Notes: generated from the letters alone by a model not told the origin. A stretch of DNA of 40,058 nucleotides from Acidimicrobiia bacterium (GCA_030066265.1 JASJCF010000002.1:1-40058), one strand, 5' to 3'; shown: positions 16,710-24,823, counted from the first letter of the stretch. Numbers and translations: made by a program.

Positions 16710-17632
16710 GCGATATCGGAGACTGGTTCAGCGACTTCTGGGCCGAATACGGATACGAAGTCGGTGCGACTCTCGCCGTGATCGTGGCGGGCATCGTCGT
16801 GCTGATGCTGATCCGGGGTGCCGTCCGCCGTTGGCTCAGCCGTGTCCAATCGAAGTTCGTCGAGTCCGACGAACACGATGAGCGTGAGCGCGGCCAGCGA
16901 TACGTCACGATCACGCAGGTCGTTCGGATCGTGAGCATGATCACCGTGTGGCTGGTCGTCGGGCTGACGGTGATGGCGATCTGGGGATTGCCGCTCGGTC
17001 CGCTCGTTGCCGTGGGCGCCACGTTGGGCGTCGGCCTCGGCTTCGGAGCCCAGAGCTTCGTGGCAGATGTGATCGGTGGGTTCTTCGTGCTCGTCGAGGA
17101 CCAATACCGCGTGGGGGATGTCGTGAGGATCTCGGACGTCTCGGGGCAGGTCGAGGAGATCACGCTCCGGACCACGGTGCTGCGGGATCTCGACGGCAAC
17201 CGGCATCACGTGCCCAACGGCCACGACAGTGTCGTGACCAACCTCACGTCCGAATGGACACGTGTGGTCATCGACACTCCTGTGAGCTACGACACGGATC
17301 TGGATCAGGCGATGCGCGTGATCGAGGAGGAGGCTCGGGCTCTGTACGGCGAAGAGCAGTGGGAGAGCTCATTCCTCGAAGAACCGGTGATGCTCGGCGT
17401 CGAGCGGCTGGACGGGTCGTCGATCAGCATCCGCCTCCTGCTCACGACGGTTGGCGATGATCAATGGCCGATTCGGAGGGCCCTGCTCAAGCGGCTGAAG
17501 GAGCGCCTCGACGCAGAGGGCATCGAGATCCCATACCAGTACATCAACGTGATCCACGCCTATGCGGGATCCCCACCTGACGAATCCTCAGCGCCTGCTT
17601 CGTCGTCGGGGGGCGGTGTGGAGTCGGTCTGA
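16706..17632 (+). CDS. small-conductance mechanosensitive channel (MscS family)
   Basis: This 308-residue membrane protein has three transmembrane segments: about 19-37 (ATLAVIVAGIVVLML), 72-95 (VRIVSMITVWLVVGLTVMAI) and the pore-lining TM3 at about 98-125, with GATLGVGLGFGAQSFVADVI and the conserved GGFFVLVEDQYRVGDVV entry to the beta domain. The cytoplasmic vestibule follows (SGQVEEITLRTTVLRDLDGN, VPNG). It opens under membrane tension to release osmolytes. The ATG overlaps the GTPase 2 stop (ATGA), linking the channel to the two GTPases. Its last 73 bases overlap the 3' end of the convergent diacylglycerol kinase gene, where both proteins end in Ser/Gly/Asp-rich tails. Confidence 0.93.
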   Translation: MSDIGDWFSDFWAEYGYEVGATLAVIVAGIVVLMLIRGAVRRWLSRVQSKFVESDEHDERERGQRYVTITQVVRIVSMITVWLVVGLTVMAIWGLPLGPLVAVGATLGVGLGFGAQSFVADVIGGFFVLVEDQYRVGDVVRISDVSGQVEEITLRTTVLRDLDGNRHHVPNGHDSVVTNLTSEWTRVVIDTPVSYDTDLDQAMRVIEEEARALYGEEQWESSFLEEPVMLGVERLDGSSISIRLLLTTVGDDQWPIRRALLKRLKERLDAEGIEIPYQYINVIHAYAGSPPDESSAPASSSGGGVESV

Positions 17633-18543
17633 GGCCGCAGGACGAGGATCGCATCCTCCACCGGTGTGATCACGATGTGAGATGCGTAGCCGAGGAGCTC
17701 GCCGTCTGCCTGGAACGGTGTCCGCGGTTCGGCTTCGACGGTGAGCTCTCGATAGCAGGACCACACCCGAACGCCGATCGAGGTGCGCGGGCGGAGCCCG
17801 ACCGCGGCACGCGACAGGATCTCGGTAGCGCGTGCAACCCCGAGATCGTCGGCGGCCATCGTTGCGATTCCGCCGGGGGGATCCGGCAGGAGGCGAAGCG
17901 GAAAGCGGCCGAAGTAGGTGTAGGGATCGTGGATCTGCGTCAGGGCGGCCACGGCGTCGAACCGATCTCCGTCACACGTCATCCGGAGATTCGGGTGCTC
18001 GCTCCGCCAGTTGGACAGCAACCGGCCGATGGCTGTGGAGGCGAAATGCAGACTGCCGAATCGGACCTTTGCGAAGGGTCGGGTCTCAGCCATCTCCACC
18101 ACATCGGCATCGAACCCGATGCCGATCGAGAATGCAGCGAAGCGCTCGATCGTGCCGAGCGGCGTCTCGGCAGCCACTCGCCCCATCCGCGTGGGCTGCG
18201 GCTCCCATTGGTTGGCGGCCTCAACCGCCTTGATGGGCTTCTGGGTTATGCCGAGGATGCGAGCAAGGACGTTCGTGGTCCCGGCGGGAACGAGGCCCAG
18301 GGCCGTCGATGTGCCGGCGAGGCCGTTGGCCACGTGATGGGCGACTCCGTCTCCTCCCATGGCGAAAACGGCATCAACGCCATTCCGGGCACTCGCTTCG
18401 GCGATGCGTTCGGTCTCGCGTGCGCTGACCGGCCATTCGGTGTCGAGGTCATACGATCGCGCCAGGATTTGCGTCACTCGCCGGTACATGCCACCGGTGA
18501 ACTGCGAGGCGGAGGGGTTGGCGATGAGCACCGCAGAGGGCAT
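17560..18543 (-). CDS. diacylglycerol kinase / sphingosine kinase family lipid kinase
   Basis: This 327-residue protein has the DagK catalytic domain: VLIANPSAS at the start, AMGGDGVAHHVANGL (nucleotide-site GGDG at 63-66), GLVPAGTTNVLARIL (86-95) and the C-terminal FQADGELLG characteristic of this family. It likely phosphorylates a membrane lipid, diacylglycerol or a long-chain lipid, at the cytoplasmic face. The ATG at 18543 is 7 nt after a TAGGCT hexamer, so a leaderless transcript is likely. The response-regulator gene lies 102 nt upstream on the same strand, and the 3' end overlaps the convergent MscS gene by 73 bp. The exact lipid substrate cannot be told. Confidence 0.88.
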   Translation of the reverse strand: MPSAVLIANPSASQFTGGMYRRVTQILARSYDLDTEWPVSARETERIAEASARNGVDAVFAMGGDGVAHHVANGLAGTSTALGLVPAGTTNVLARILGITQKPIKAVEAANQWEPQPTRMGRVAAETPLGTIERFAAFSIGIGFDADVVEMAETRPFAKVRFGSLHFASTAIGRLLSNWRSEHPNLRMTCDGDRFDAVAALTQIHDPYTYFGRFPLRLLPDPPGGIATMAADDLGVARATEILSRAAVGLRPRTSIGVRVWSCYRELTVEAEPRTPFQADGELLGYASHIVITPVEDAILVLRPQTDSTPPPDDEAGAEDSSGGDPA

Positions 18544-18550
18544 GGCTGAG

Positions 18551-18556
18551 AGCCTA
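18551..18556 (-). promoter_or_regulatory. leaderless-type -10 of the lipid kinase gene
   Basis: TAGGCT on the minus strand is separated from the ATG at 18543 by exactly 7 nt. No ribosome site is present. Confidence 0.45.
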
Positions 18557-18645
18557 AGGAGCTATCGGGCGGCGATGCAGCACGCAGAAGCGGAGACGTG
18601 ACGCGTCGTCGTGCCCGACGGCGCACGTGCGACGAAGTCCCGACG

Positions 18646-19014
18646 TCAGCCGGCCAGCAGCTTCTCGACCTGGACGCGGAGATCGAGCGGGCGGAAGGGC
18701 TTGGTCATGAACGAATCCGCCCCGCCCTTGGCAGCTTTGTCGGCCATCTCGGGCTGGGCGTGCGCCGTGAGGACCAACACCTTGATCGATGCGGTCTCGT
18801 GGTCGTTGCGGATCCTCCGGAGCACCTCCCAGCCGTCGAGCCCGGGAAGGCCGATGTCCAAGACGACCGCGTCGGGCCGGTGGTCCTTGATGGCGTCGAG
18901 GCCACCGACACCGTCGGCGGCCGACGAAACCTCGACCCCGAGTACGCGTAGGCAGACTTCGATCAGTCTGCGGACGCTTGCAGAGTCCTCGATCACGAGC
19001 ACACGCTGTTCCAC
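18646..19014 (-). CDS. single-domain response regulator (CheY-like receiver)
   Basis: This 122-residue protein is a complete receiver domain and nothing more. The acidic pocket is Glu9-Asp10 (VLVIEDSASVRRL), the phosphoacceptor is Asp53 in AVVLDIGLPGLDGW, and the switch residues are Thr83 (VLVLTAHA) and Lys105 (FMTKPFRPLDL). It has no DNA-binding or enzymatic output domain and no adjacent histidine kinase, so it probably acts through protein contact or as a phosphorelay intermediate. The GTG at 19014 is preferred over the ORF-track ATG 37 codons upstream: the receiver fold begins there and a GATAGT hexamer lies exactly 6 nt before it. Confidence 0.88.
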   Translation of the reverse strand: MEQRVLVIEDSASVRRLIEVCLRVLGVEVSSAADGVGGLDAIKDHRPDAVVLDIGLPGLDGWEVLRRIRNDHETASIKVLVLTAHAQPEMADKAAKGGADSFMTKPFRPLDLRVQVEKLLAG

Positions 19015-19020
19015 ACGTTG

Positions 19021-19026
19021 ACTATC
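19021..19026 (-). promoter_or_regulatory. leaderless-type -10 of the response regulator gene
   Basis: GATAGT on the minus strand ends 6 nt before the GTG at 19014. It supports that start codon, since no Shine-Dalgarno sequence is present. Confidence 0.4.
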
Positions 19027-19153
19027 GGTCGGTCCCAGACCCGACTTCAGCGGTTGTTGGCAGATCCAGGACGGAGTGGTGATGCCGCAGAGCCGGTCCG
19101 TCGGGCGTAGCCTGGGCGACGGCAATACCGCTCCTCGATCGCGTCAAGGAGGC

Positions 19154-20704
19154 ATGGTGCTCCCTCCGTACCACTCGCTGCCGTACTCCGACTTCACCGA
19201 CGGTGCCGTGAGCGCCAGGTACGAACAAGCGCTCCGAGCGGTCAGGGCGTCGCTCGGTGAGCGTTCGCCGCTCGTGATCGCCGGTGAGCGAGTCGACACC
19301 AAGCCTTCGATCGAATCGGTGAACCCCTCCGATCCTTCGATGATCGTCGGAACTGCGGCGTCTGCAGACACCGGTCATGTCGACACGGCGATCGATGCGG
19401 CGTGGCAGGCGTTCCCCGGATGGGCGCGAAGGACGGCGGCGGAACGAGCGGGGCTGATCCACCGTGTTGGTGACCTCATCGCCGAGCGTTCATTCGATTT
19501 CGCCGCATGGCAGACGTTCGAAGCCGGGAAGAACTGGGCTGAAGCCGAGGCGGACGTCGCCGAAGCGATCGACTTCTGTCGGTACTACGCGCACCAGGCG
19601 CTCCAGATGGCCGAGCCGGTGCCCGTGCACGAGTACCCGGGTGAGGAGAATCGGTCGTGGCTCCAGCCGATCGGGGCAGGTGCCGTCATCCCCCCATGGA
19701 ACTTCCCGCTTGCGATCCTCGTCGGGATGACGGTCGGCCCTGTCGTGGGCGGCAACACGGTCGTGCTCAAGCCTGCGTCGAACACGCCCCTCGTCGGGTG
19801 GGGATTCATGAAGGTGCTCGAGGAAGCGGGCCTCCCTTCGGGCGTCGTGAACTTCCTCCCTGGGTCTGGCGGCTCGATCGGCGATGCATTGGTCGATCAC
19901 CCGAAGACACGATTCGTGAACTTCACGGGCTCCAAGGAAGTCGGTCTCCGGATCGCCGAGCGTTCCGCAAGGGTCGTGCCTGGGCAGACCTGGCTCAAGC
20001 GCGCCTACATGGAGATGGGCGGCAAGGATGCGTTGGTCGTCGACGACACGGCGGACCTCGACGCCGCAGCGGACGCCGTGGTCCAGTCGGCGTTCGGCTT
20101 CCAGGGTCAGAAGTGCTCGGCGTGCTCTCGGCTCATCGTGTTCGAGAGCGTGCATGATGCCCTCGTGGACCGCGTCGTGGAGCGAGCGGCGCACCTGCGG
20201 GTGGGCCCGGCAGTCGAGAATCACCCGATGGGGCCGGTGATCTCGCAGGCGCAGTATCGAGCCATCCTCGATGAGATCGAATCGGGCAAGTCGGAGGCGA
20301 CGCTCGTCATGGGCGGGAAACCGATCGATCTCGGGGGCGGCTACTTCATCGAACCGACGGTCTTCGACGGTGTCGACCCGCAGGCGCGGCTTGCCCAGCA
20401 CGAGATATTCGGTCCGGTCCTGTCCGTGATCGCCGTGGCCGACTTCGACCACGCGATGGCTGTGGCCAACGGCACCGAGTTCGGGCTCACGGGTGGAGTC
20501 TTCTCCGAAGACGAGCAGCGCCTCGAGCGTGCTCAGCGCGAGTTCCACGTCGGGAACCTGTATCTCAACCGCAAGATCACCGGTGCGCTGGTGGGTATCC
20601 AGCCATTCGGCGGCTTCAACATGTCCGGGTCCAATGCCAAAGCGGGCGGACCCGACTACCTGCGCCTGTTCCTCGAGATGAAGACCGTGGCCAGGCGGCA
20701 CTGA
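19154..20704 (+). CDS. pruA: L-glutamate gamma-semialdehyde (1-pyrroline-5-carboxylate) dehydrogenase
   Basis: This protein of about 516 residues is the ALDH-family enzyme that oxidises glutamate semialdehyde to glutamate with NAD, the second step of proline and ornithine breakdown. It matches stand-alone P5C dehydrogenases: EAGKNWAEAEADVAEAIDFC, VIPPWNFPLAI, FVNFTGSKEVGL, the substrate-site PGQTWLKRAYMEMGGKDALV, catalytic Cys321 in GFQGQKCSACSRL, and the ending KITGALVGIQPFGGFNMSG. A strong AAGGAGG lies only 1 nt before the ATG at 19154, which is unusually close; the next codon, GTG at 19157, is 4 nt away and may be the true start. No proline dehydrogenase gene is next to it. Confidence 0.93.
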   Translation: MVLPPYHSLPYSDFTDGAVSARYEQALRAVRASLGERSPLVIAGERVDTKPSIESVNPSDPSMIVGTAASADTGHVDTAIDAAWQAFPGWARRTAAERAGLIHRVGDLIAERSFDFAAWQTFEAGKNWAEAEADVAEAIDFCRYYAHQALQMAEPVPVHEYPGEENRSWLQPIGAGAVIPPWNFPLAILVGMTVGPVVGGNTVVLKPASNTPLVGWGFMKVLEEAGLPSGVVNFLPGSGGSIGDALVDHPKTRFVNFTGSKEVGLRIAERSARVVPGQTWLKRAYMEMGGKDALVVDDTADLDAAADAVVQSAFGFQGQKCSACSRLIVFESVHDALVDRVVERAAHLRVGPAVENHPMGPVISQAQYRAILDEIESGKSEATLVMGGKPIDLGGGYFIEPTVFDGVDPQARLAQHEIFGPVLSVIAVADFDHAMAVANGTEFGLTGGVFSEDEQRLERAQREFHVGNLYLNRKITGALVGIQPFGGFNMSGSNAKAGGPDYLRLFLEMKTVARRH

Positions 20705-20744
20705 CCGGCGGGATCATCATCGCGAGAACCGGCCGAGGTCGGTG

Positions 20745-21680
20745 CTAGGCGCCGCTTCCGTCGTAGGTGTACCAGATGACGGCGTTGCCGAGGGTGTCGG
20801 AGACGATCACCGTGTCACCGCCGTTGGACCACACCGGAGTATCGGAACACCACCGGATCGCATTCGCCGGCCCGCCTTCACAGCCCGTGATCACGGTGAC
20901 GGACTCGCCAGGTGCGAGAACGGTGCCGTCGGGGAACGCCAGGCGATTCGAGGAGCTCTCATCTCGGAGGATCCACCCCGAAATGGCAACACGCCCGTAT
21001 CCCTCGTTGACGATCGTGACGAACTCGTCGGCCAGCGCATCGTCATCGGGACCGGATGGATCGAACGAGACCTCGCCGATGCGGATCACCGGGCGATCGG
21101 CGCGCAAGCCTTCATCGTCGCCGCAGGCGAACGTCCCCCACATGCCTTTGCCCGACTGGAACGCCCTGGCTTCGAACGCCTTCCACTCGGCGGCGTACTC
21201 GTGTCCGTTCTGGAGGGCGACGGCGTTGCCGTCCCGGACGAGCTCGGCGTTGACGAGTTCGATGCCGTCAGGTGACTCGAGGTAGACGTAGCGAAGAGCC
21301 CGGCCGAAGGAATCGAGGTCCTCCTCACCGGCGATCAGGAGAACCTCCCGGCCGTTGAGCCTGTTGGCGAGGACGGTGGCGGCTTCAGGCCCCCAGCATT
21401 CGGTCATCTCCGGCGCATTGATCCCGAGCATCCGGACGTCGGTCGGGATACCGTCGATGGACACCGAGAGCGTGTCGCCGTCGGTGACGTCGAGGACGGA
21501 GCCCGTCACCCGCTCCTCCTCGGGAGGCAGGGTGGGTGTCGTGGTGGACGGAGGGGCCCCTCTCGGCAGTGTGGAGGTGGTCGTGGTGGTCTCTGCGAAC
21601 TCCGGCGCCTGGGGTCGGGTGTCGCACGCCACCACGAGGAAGCCGACCATCACGATGACCGATGCCAGCCGTCTGTGCAT
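20745..21680 (-). CDS. secreted thermonuclease-like lipoprotein with lamin-tail domain
   Basis: This 311-residue lipoprotein has signal peptide MHRRLASVIVMVGFLVVAC with lipidated Cys19, then a Thr/Pro linker (TTTTTSTLP...STTTPTLPP). A staphylococcal-nuclease domain follows (about 57-180) with DVTDGDTLSVSI, VRMLGINAPE and LDSFGRALRYVYL, which supply the Arg-Glu-Arg catalytic triad and calcium-site Asp. The C-terminal region (about 200-311) looks like a lamin-tail (LTD) domain: ADEFVTIVNEG, ISGWILRDES, FPDGTVLAPGESVTVITG. It should degrade DNA or RNA outside the membrane, perhaps for nutrient scavenging. The ATG at 21680 is set by the signal peptide and a TACCGT hexamer 6 nt upstream. It is convergent with pruA and divergent from an SDR gene. 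Confidence 0.88.
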   Translation of the reverse strand: MHRRLASVIVMVGFLVVACDTRPQAPEFAETTTTTSTLPRGAPPSTTTPTLPPEEERVTGSVLDVTDGDTLSVSIDGIPTDVRMLGINAPEMTECWGPEAATVLANRLNGREVLLIAGEEDLDSFGRALRYVYLESPDGIELVNAELVRDGNAVALQNGHEYAAEWKAFEARAFQSGKGMWGTFACGDDEGLRADRPVIRIGEVSFDPSGPDDDALADEFVTIVNEGYGRVAISGWILRDESSSNRLAFPDGTVLAPGESVTVITGCEGGPANAIRWCSDTPVWSNGGDTVIVSDTLGNAVIWYTYDGSGA

Positions 21681-21686
21681 GACGGA

Positions 21687-21692
21687 ACGGTA
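21687..21692 (-). promoter_or_regulatory. leaderless-type -10 of the nuclease lipoprotein gene
   Basis: TACCGT on the minus strand is 6 nt before the ATG. A 17-bp spacer upstream leads exactly to the first half-site of the phased operator array (21710-21715), which occupies the -35 position. Confidence 0.45.
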
Positions 21693-21709
21693 GGGGCCGA
21701 TTGCCTGAA

Positions 21710-21748
21710 GTCGGCTGACTGCCGACAGCGCGCCGACGTATAGTCGGC
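21710..21748. promoter_or_regulatory. phased array of four inverted half-sites over a divergent promoter
   Basis: The sequence reads GTCGGC-N5-GCCGAC-N5-GCCGAC-N5-GTCGGC, at 21710, 21721, 21732 and 21743. Each half-site is exact and each step is exactly 11 bp, giving two palindromes side by side. The array covers the -35 and -10 of the rightward SDR promoter and the -35 position of the leftward nuclease promoter. It looks like a cooperative repressor operator; the regulator is not identified. Confidence 0.6.
21715..21744 (+). promoter_or_regulatory. sigma70-type promoter of the SDR gene
   Basis: CTGACT (21715-21720) and TATAGT (21739-21744), spaced 18 bp apart, form the best promoter in the window. 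The leader carries AGGAAG (21769-21774), 6 nt before the ATG at 21781. Confidence 0.55.
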
Positions 21749-21780
21749 ACGCACGGATCCCAGCTGATAGGAAGCCCTCG

Positions 21781-22542
21781 ATGGATGCGTTCAATCTGAC
21801 CGACAAGGTCGCCCTGGTCACGGGCGGCAACAACGGCATCGGCCTGGGGATGGCCGAGGGCCTCGCGGGAGCGGGAGCAGACGTGGTGATCTGGGGTCGG
21901 AACGCCGAACGCAACGAGAGCGCAGCGGAGTCGGTCGGGCGCCACGGCACTCGGGTGCTCGCCCTCCGGGTCGATGTCGCCGACGAAGCCCAGGTCGTCG
22001 AGGCATTCGGTGAGACGGTCGAAGCGATGGGTCACGTCGATGCTGTCTTCGCAAACGCGGGCGTGGGCGCTGCGGGAACCCGGTTCGACGAGATGACGAC
22101 GGATGAATGGCGAAGGATCTTCGGCGTGAACATGGAAGGTGTCTTCTGGACCTTTCGGGAGGCGGTCAGACACATGAAGCCGAGGGGATCCGGATCCTTG
22201 GTGGTCACCTCGTCGCTGTCGGCCGATCTCGGGTTCTCCCGCGGCGAGCACTACGCCGCAACGAAGGCAGGTGTTCGCGCGCTGATCCAGGGTCTCGCTG
22301 TCGAGTACGGGAAGTACGGCATCAGGGCGAACGCCATCTCGCCAGGCTGGGTCGTGACCGGCATGACTGATGCCTTCATCGAAGGTGATCAATTCGAGTC
22401 GGTGGTCAAGCCCCGCATCCCCCTCGGTAGGTGGGGTCATCCCGACGACTTCGCCGGTATCGCGGTGTACCTCGCGTCCGACGCGTCGGCGTGGCACACC
22501 GGGGACACCATCACCGTCGATGGGGGGTTCCTCCAGCGGTAG
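21781..22542 (+). CDS. SDR family oxidoreductase (FabG-like)
   Basis: This 253-residue classical SDR has cofactor motif TGGNNGIG (15-21), ANAG at 91-94, catalytic Ser145, Tyr158 and Lys162 (VVTSSLSAD, HYAATKAG) and the C-terminal substrate loop IRANAISPGWVVTGMTD, ending DTITVDGGF. These are features of the FabG/3-oxoacyl reductase and gluconate-dehydrogenase-like groups, so it reduces or oxidises a small alcohol or beta-hydroxyacyl group with NAD(P). It has a good ribosome site and its own promoter under the phased operator array, which implies regulated expression. Another SDR and a thiolase follow, suggesting a link to acyl-chain metabolism. The substrate is unknown. Confidence 0.9.
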   Translation: MDAFNLTDKVALVTGGNNGIGLGMAEGLAGAGADVVIWGRNAERNESAAESVGRHGTRVLALRVDVADEAQVVEAFGETVEAMGHVDAVFANAGVGAAGTRFDEMTTDEWRRIFGVNMEGVFWTFREAVRHMKPRGSGSLVVTSSLSADLGFSRGEHYAATKAGVRALIQGLAVEYGKYGIRANAISPGWVVTGMTDAFIEGDQFESVVKPRIPLGRWGHPDDFAGIAVYLASDASAWHTGDTITVDGGFLQR

Positions 22543-22610
22543 CGGACCGTCCGTCGGCTGTCTGCGGGCTGTCCCGGTCTCTCGCCAAGTGCAGCGCGAC
22601 GGTCGTCTCC

Positions 22611-22646
22611 TAGAATCGAACGTGGCTGCTGTCACGAGCCGAGGAG
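22611..22646 (+). promoter_or_regulatory. -10 and ribosome site of the MFE2-like SDR gene
   Basis: TAGAAT (22611-22616) is a good -10 match. GAGGAG (22641-22646) lies 5 nt before the ATG at 22652. A matching -35 is not clear. Confidence 0.4.
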
Positions 22647-22651
22647 TCCTG

Positions 22652-23569
22652 ATGATCACGTTCGATGAGCAGGTCGCGATCGTGACGGGCGCCGGTCAAG
22701 GCCTCGGGAGATCCCACGCACTGGCACTTGCCTCACGCGGCGCTCGCGTCGTGGTGAACGACCCCGGCGGCGCCAGAGATGGCACGGGGGTATCGACCGC
22801 TCTCGCTCGAGCCGTGGTCGATGAGATCGAGGCCGGCGGTGGGGAGGCCGTGGCCGACACCGCCAGCGTGACCGACGCAGCGGCCGTGTCCGACATGGTC
22901 GAGCGAACCATCGACCGATGGGGACGCATCGACATCCTGGTCAACAATGCCGGGATTCTCAGAGACAAGTCGTTCATGAACATGACGCTCGAGGACTTCT
23001 CCGCCGTGCTGGAAGTCCATCTGGTGGGGACGGCGATCTGCACGCACGCCGTCTGGGGTCACATGCGAGGTCGCAGCTACGGCCGGATCCTGGTGACCTC
23101 CTCGGCCTCGGGGCTGTACGGCAGCTTCGGACAGGCGAACTACGCCGCAGCGAAGCTCGGTGTCATCGGGCTCATGAACACCCTGAACCTCGAAGGGGAG
23201 AAGTACGACATCCGGGTCAACGGTCTCGCCCCGGTGGCACACACCCGCATGACCGATGAGCTCCTGCCGGAGGACGCCAAGGCCCTTCTCCTGCCCGAAG
23301 CGGTCACCCCGGCCGTTCTGTTCCTCGTGTCGGAGGATGCGCCGAAGGGCGTCGTCATGACGGCGGGCGCAGGAGGCTTTGCGGCGGTCGAGATCGTCGA
23401 GACCGAGGGGATCTGGCTTTCCGAGGAGGTTCGGACGCCGGAGGAGATCGCCGAGCATTTCGACGAGATCGTCGACCGTGAGCATCCTCGCGTGTTCCGT
23501 GCGGGAAGCGAGCAGACCATGAAGTTCCTGGGACAGGCAATTGCATCCGTTTCGAGTGGAGGAGAGTGA
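22652..23569 (+). CDS. (3R)-hydroxyacyl-CoA dehydrogenase-like SDR (MFE-2 type)
   Basis: This 305-residue SDR resembles the dehydrogenase domain of peroxisomal multifunctional enzyme 2: GAGQGLGR (13-20), [14 protein letters not shown], the long second helix, [46 protein letters not shown] with Ser151, Tyr164 and Lys168, and [19 protein letters not shown]. It also has the longer C-terminal tail (about 250-305, [14 protein letters not shown]) seen in this group. It likely oxidises 3-hydroxyacyl-CoA to 3-ketoacyl-CoA in a beta-oxidation step. The thiolase gene starts 1 nt after its stop, and a thiolase would cleave exactly this product. The ORF track start is 94 codons too early. Confidence 0.88.
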   Translation: MITFDEQVAIVTGAGQGLGRSHALALASRGARVVVNDPGGARDGTGVSTALARAVVDEIEAGGGEAVADTASVTDAAAVSDMVERTIDRWGRIDILVNNAGILRDKSFMNMTLEDFSAVLEVHLVGTAICTHAVWGHMRGRSYGRILVTSSASGLYGSFGQANYAAAKLGVIGLMNTLNLEGEKYDIRVNGLAPVAHTRMTDELLPEDAKALLLPEAVTPAVLFLVSEDAPKGVVMTAGAGGFAAVEIVETEGIWLSEEVRTPEEIAEHFDEIVDREHPRVFRAGSEQTMKFLGQAIASVSSGGE

Positions 23570-23570
23570 C

Positions 23571-24752
23571 ATGCGGCGAGCTGCCATCGTGTCGGCGGCG
23601 AGGACGCCCATCGGCAAGGCGTATCGCGGGGCGTTCAACAACCTGGAGGCGCCGAGCCTCGGTGCCGAGCCGATCCGAGCTGCCGTCGAGCGGGCCGGCG
23701 TCGAGCCTGCCGACGTCGACGACGTGATCATGGGATGTGCCATGCCGCAGGGCACCCAGTTCCCCAATCTCGGTCGACTGGCTGCCCTGCGGGCGGGTCT
23801 GCCTACGTCGGTGAGCGGCATGACGATCGATCGGCAGTGCTCGTCGGGCATGATGGCGATCGCAACAGCGGCCAAGCAGGTGCTGTACGACGACATGGAT
23901 GTCGTGGTGGCTGGAGGCATCGAGTCGATCTCGCTGGCCCAGAACGAGCACACCAACATGTGGCGCATGGTGGATCCGGCGTTGGTGGAGGACCACCCGG
24001 CCGCCTACATGTCGATGCTCGACACCGCCGAGGTGGTTGCCGAGCGGTTCGACGTCTCGCGGGCGGCACAAGACGAGTACGCGTTGCAGTCCCAGGAGCG
24101 CACGGCGGAGGCGCAGAGCGCTGGACGGTTCGATGCCGAGATCATCCCCGTTCGGGCGACCAAGACCGTGGTCGATCGTGCCACAGGGGACACCTCCGAA
24201 GAGGATGTGGAGCTCACCGTTGACGAAGGCAACCGGCCGACGACCACCTTGGATGGCCTCGCTTCCCTTTCCCCCGTGTTCGAAGGGGGATCGATCACCG
24301 CCGGAAACGCCAGCCAGCTCTCCGACGGCGCGGCGGCAACCGTCGTGATGTCCTCCGACGAGGTGGCTCGGCGTGAACTCGAGCCCCTCGGCTACTACCG
24401 GGGGATCGCCGTCGCCGGCGTCGACCCCGACATCATGGGGATCGGGCCGGTGTTCGCGGTACCGAAACTGCTCGCCAACGCAGGCCTCTCCGTCTCCGAC
24501 GTCGATCTGTGGGAGCTGAACGAGGCGTTTGCCGTCCAGGTCGTGTACTGCCGTGACGAGCTCGGCATCCCCGACGAGAAGCTCAATGTCGACGGTGGTT
24601 CCATCTCGATCGGTCACCCATACGGCATGACCGGTGCCCGCATGGTGATGCACGCCCTCCTCGAGGGGCGTCGGCGCGGGGCGCGATATGTGGTGTCGAC
24701 GATGTGCGTTGGTGGTGGCATGGGCGCCGCCGGCCTCTTCGAAGTGGCCTGA
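23571..24752 (+). CDS. acetyl-CoA acyltransferase (thiolase)
   Basis: This 393-residue degradative-type thiolase carries nucleophile Cys90 in [32 protein letters not shown] (catalytic His) and the second Cys379 in [10 protein letters not shown]. It cleaves 3-ketoacyl-CoA to acetyl-CoA and a shortened acyl-CoA in the cytoplasm. Minor oddities: the usual GHPxGxSG is GHPYGMTG and the loop after the nucleophile is [11 protein letters not shown]. The ATG at 23571 follows the MFE2-like stop by 1 nt with GGAGGAGAG upstream (GTGGAGGAGAGTGAC), so the two are coupled. The acetyl-CoA produced links to the glyoxylate genes 2.5 kb downstream. Confidence 0.93.
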   Translation: MRRAAIVSAARTPIGKAYRGAFNNLEAPSLGAEPIRAAVERAGVEPADVDDVIMGCAMPQGTQFPNLGRLAALRAGLPTSVSGMTIDRQCSSGMMAIATAAKQVLYDDMDVVVAGGIESISLAQNEHTNMWRMVDPALVEDHPAAYMSMLDTAEVVAERFDVSRAAQDEYALQSQERTAEAQSAGRFDAEIIPVRATKTVVDRATGDTSEEDVELTVDEGNRPTTTLDGLASLSPVFEGGSITAGNASQLSDGAAATVVMSSDEVARRELEPLGYYRGIAVAGVDPDIMGIGPVFAVPKLLANAGLSVSDVDLWELNEAFAVQVVYCRDELGIPDEKLNVDGGSISIGHPYGMTGARMVMHALLEGRRRGARYVVSTMCVGGGMGAAGLFEVA

Positions 24753-24762
24753 GGTCACGCAT

Positions 24763-24790
24763 ATCACCCGGATCAGTCGACCCGGGTGAT
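24763..24790 (+). terminator. inverted repeat after the thiolase gene
   Basis: ATCACCCGG (24763-24771) and CCGGGTGAT (24782-24790) form a perfect 9-bp stem with a 10-nt loop, 10 nt after the thiolase stop. No U-run follows. It may terminate the thiolase transcript, or act as an operator just upstream of the LLM promoter. Confidence 0.45.
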
Positions 24791-24811
24791 GCCGCCGGTC
24801 CGAGGCCTGCC

Positions 24812-24817
24812 TAGGGT
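24812..24817 (+). promoter_or_regulatory. leaderless-type -10 of the LLM oxidoreductase gene
   Basis: TAGGGT ends exactly 6 nt before the ATG at 24824. There is no Shine-Dalgarno sequence. Confidence 0.45.
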
Positions 24818-24823
24818 CGCAGT

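Noticed and set aside
18622-18631. CGCACGTGCG palindrome between the response regulator and lipid kinase genes
   Set aside because: A single 10-bp GC palindrome is expected by chance at this GC content, and it has no position relative to a promoter.
23355-24767. 470-residue minus-strand ORF opposite the thiolase gene
   Set aside because: Its composition is His/Arg/Gly-rich without motifs, and the opposite strand encodes an intact thiolase.
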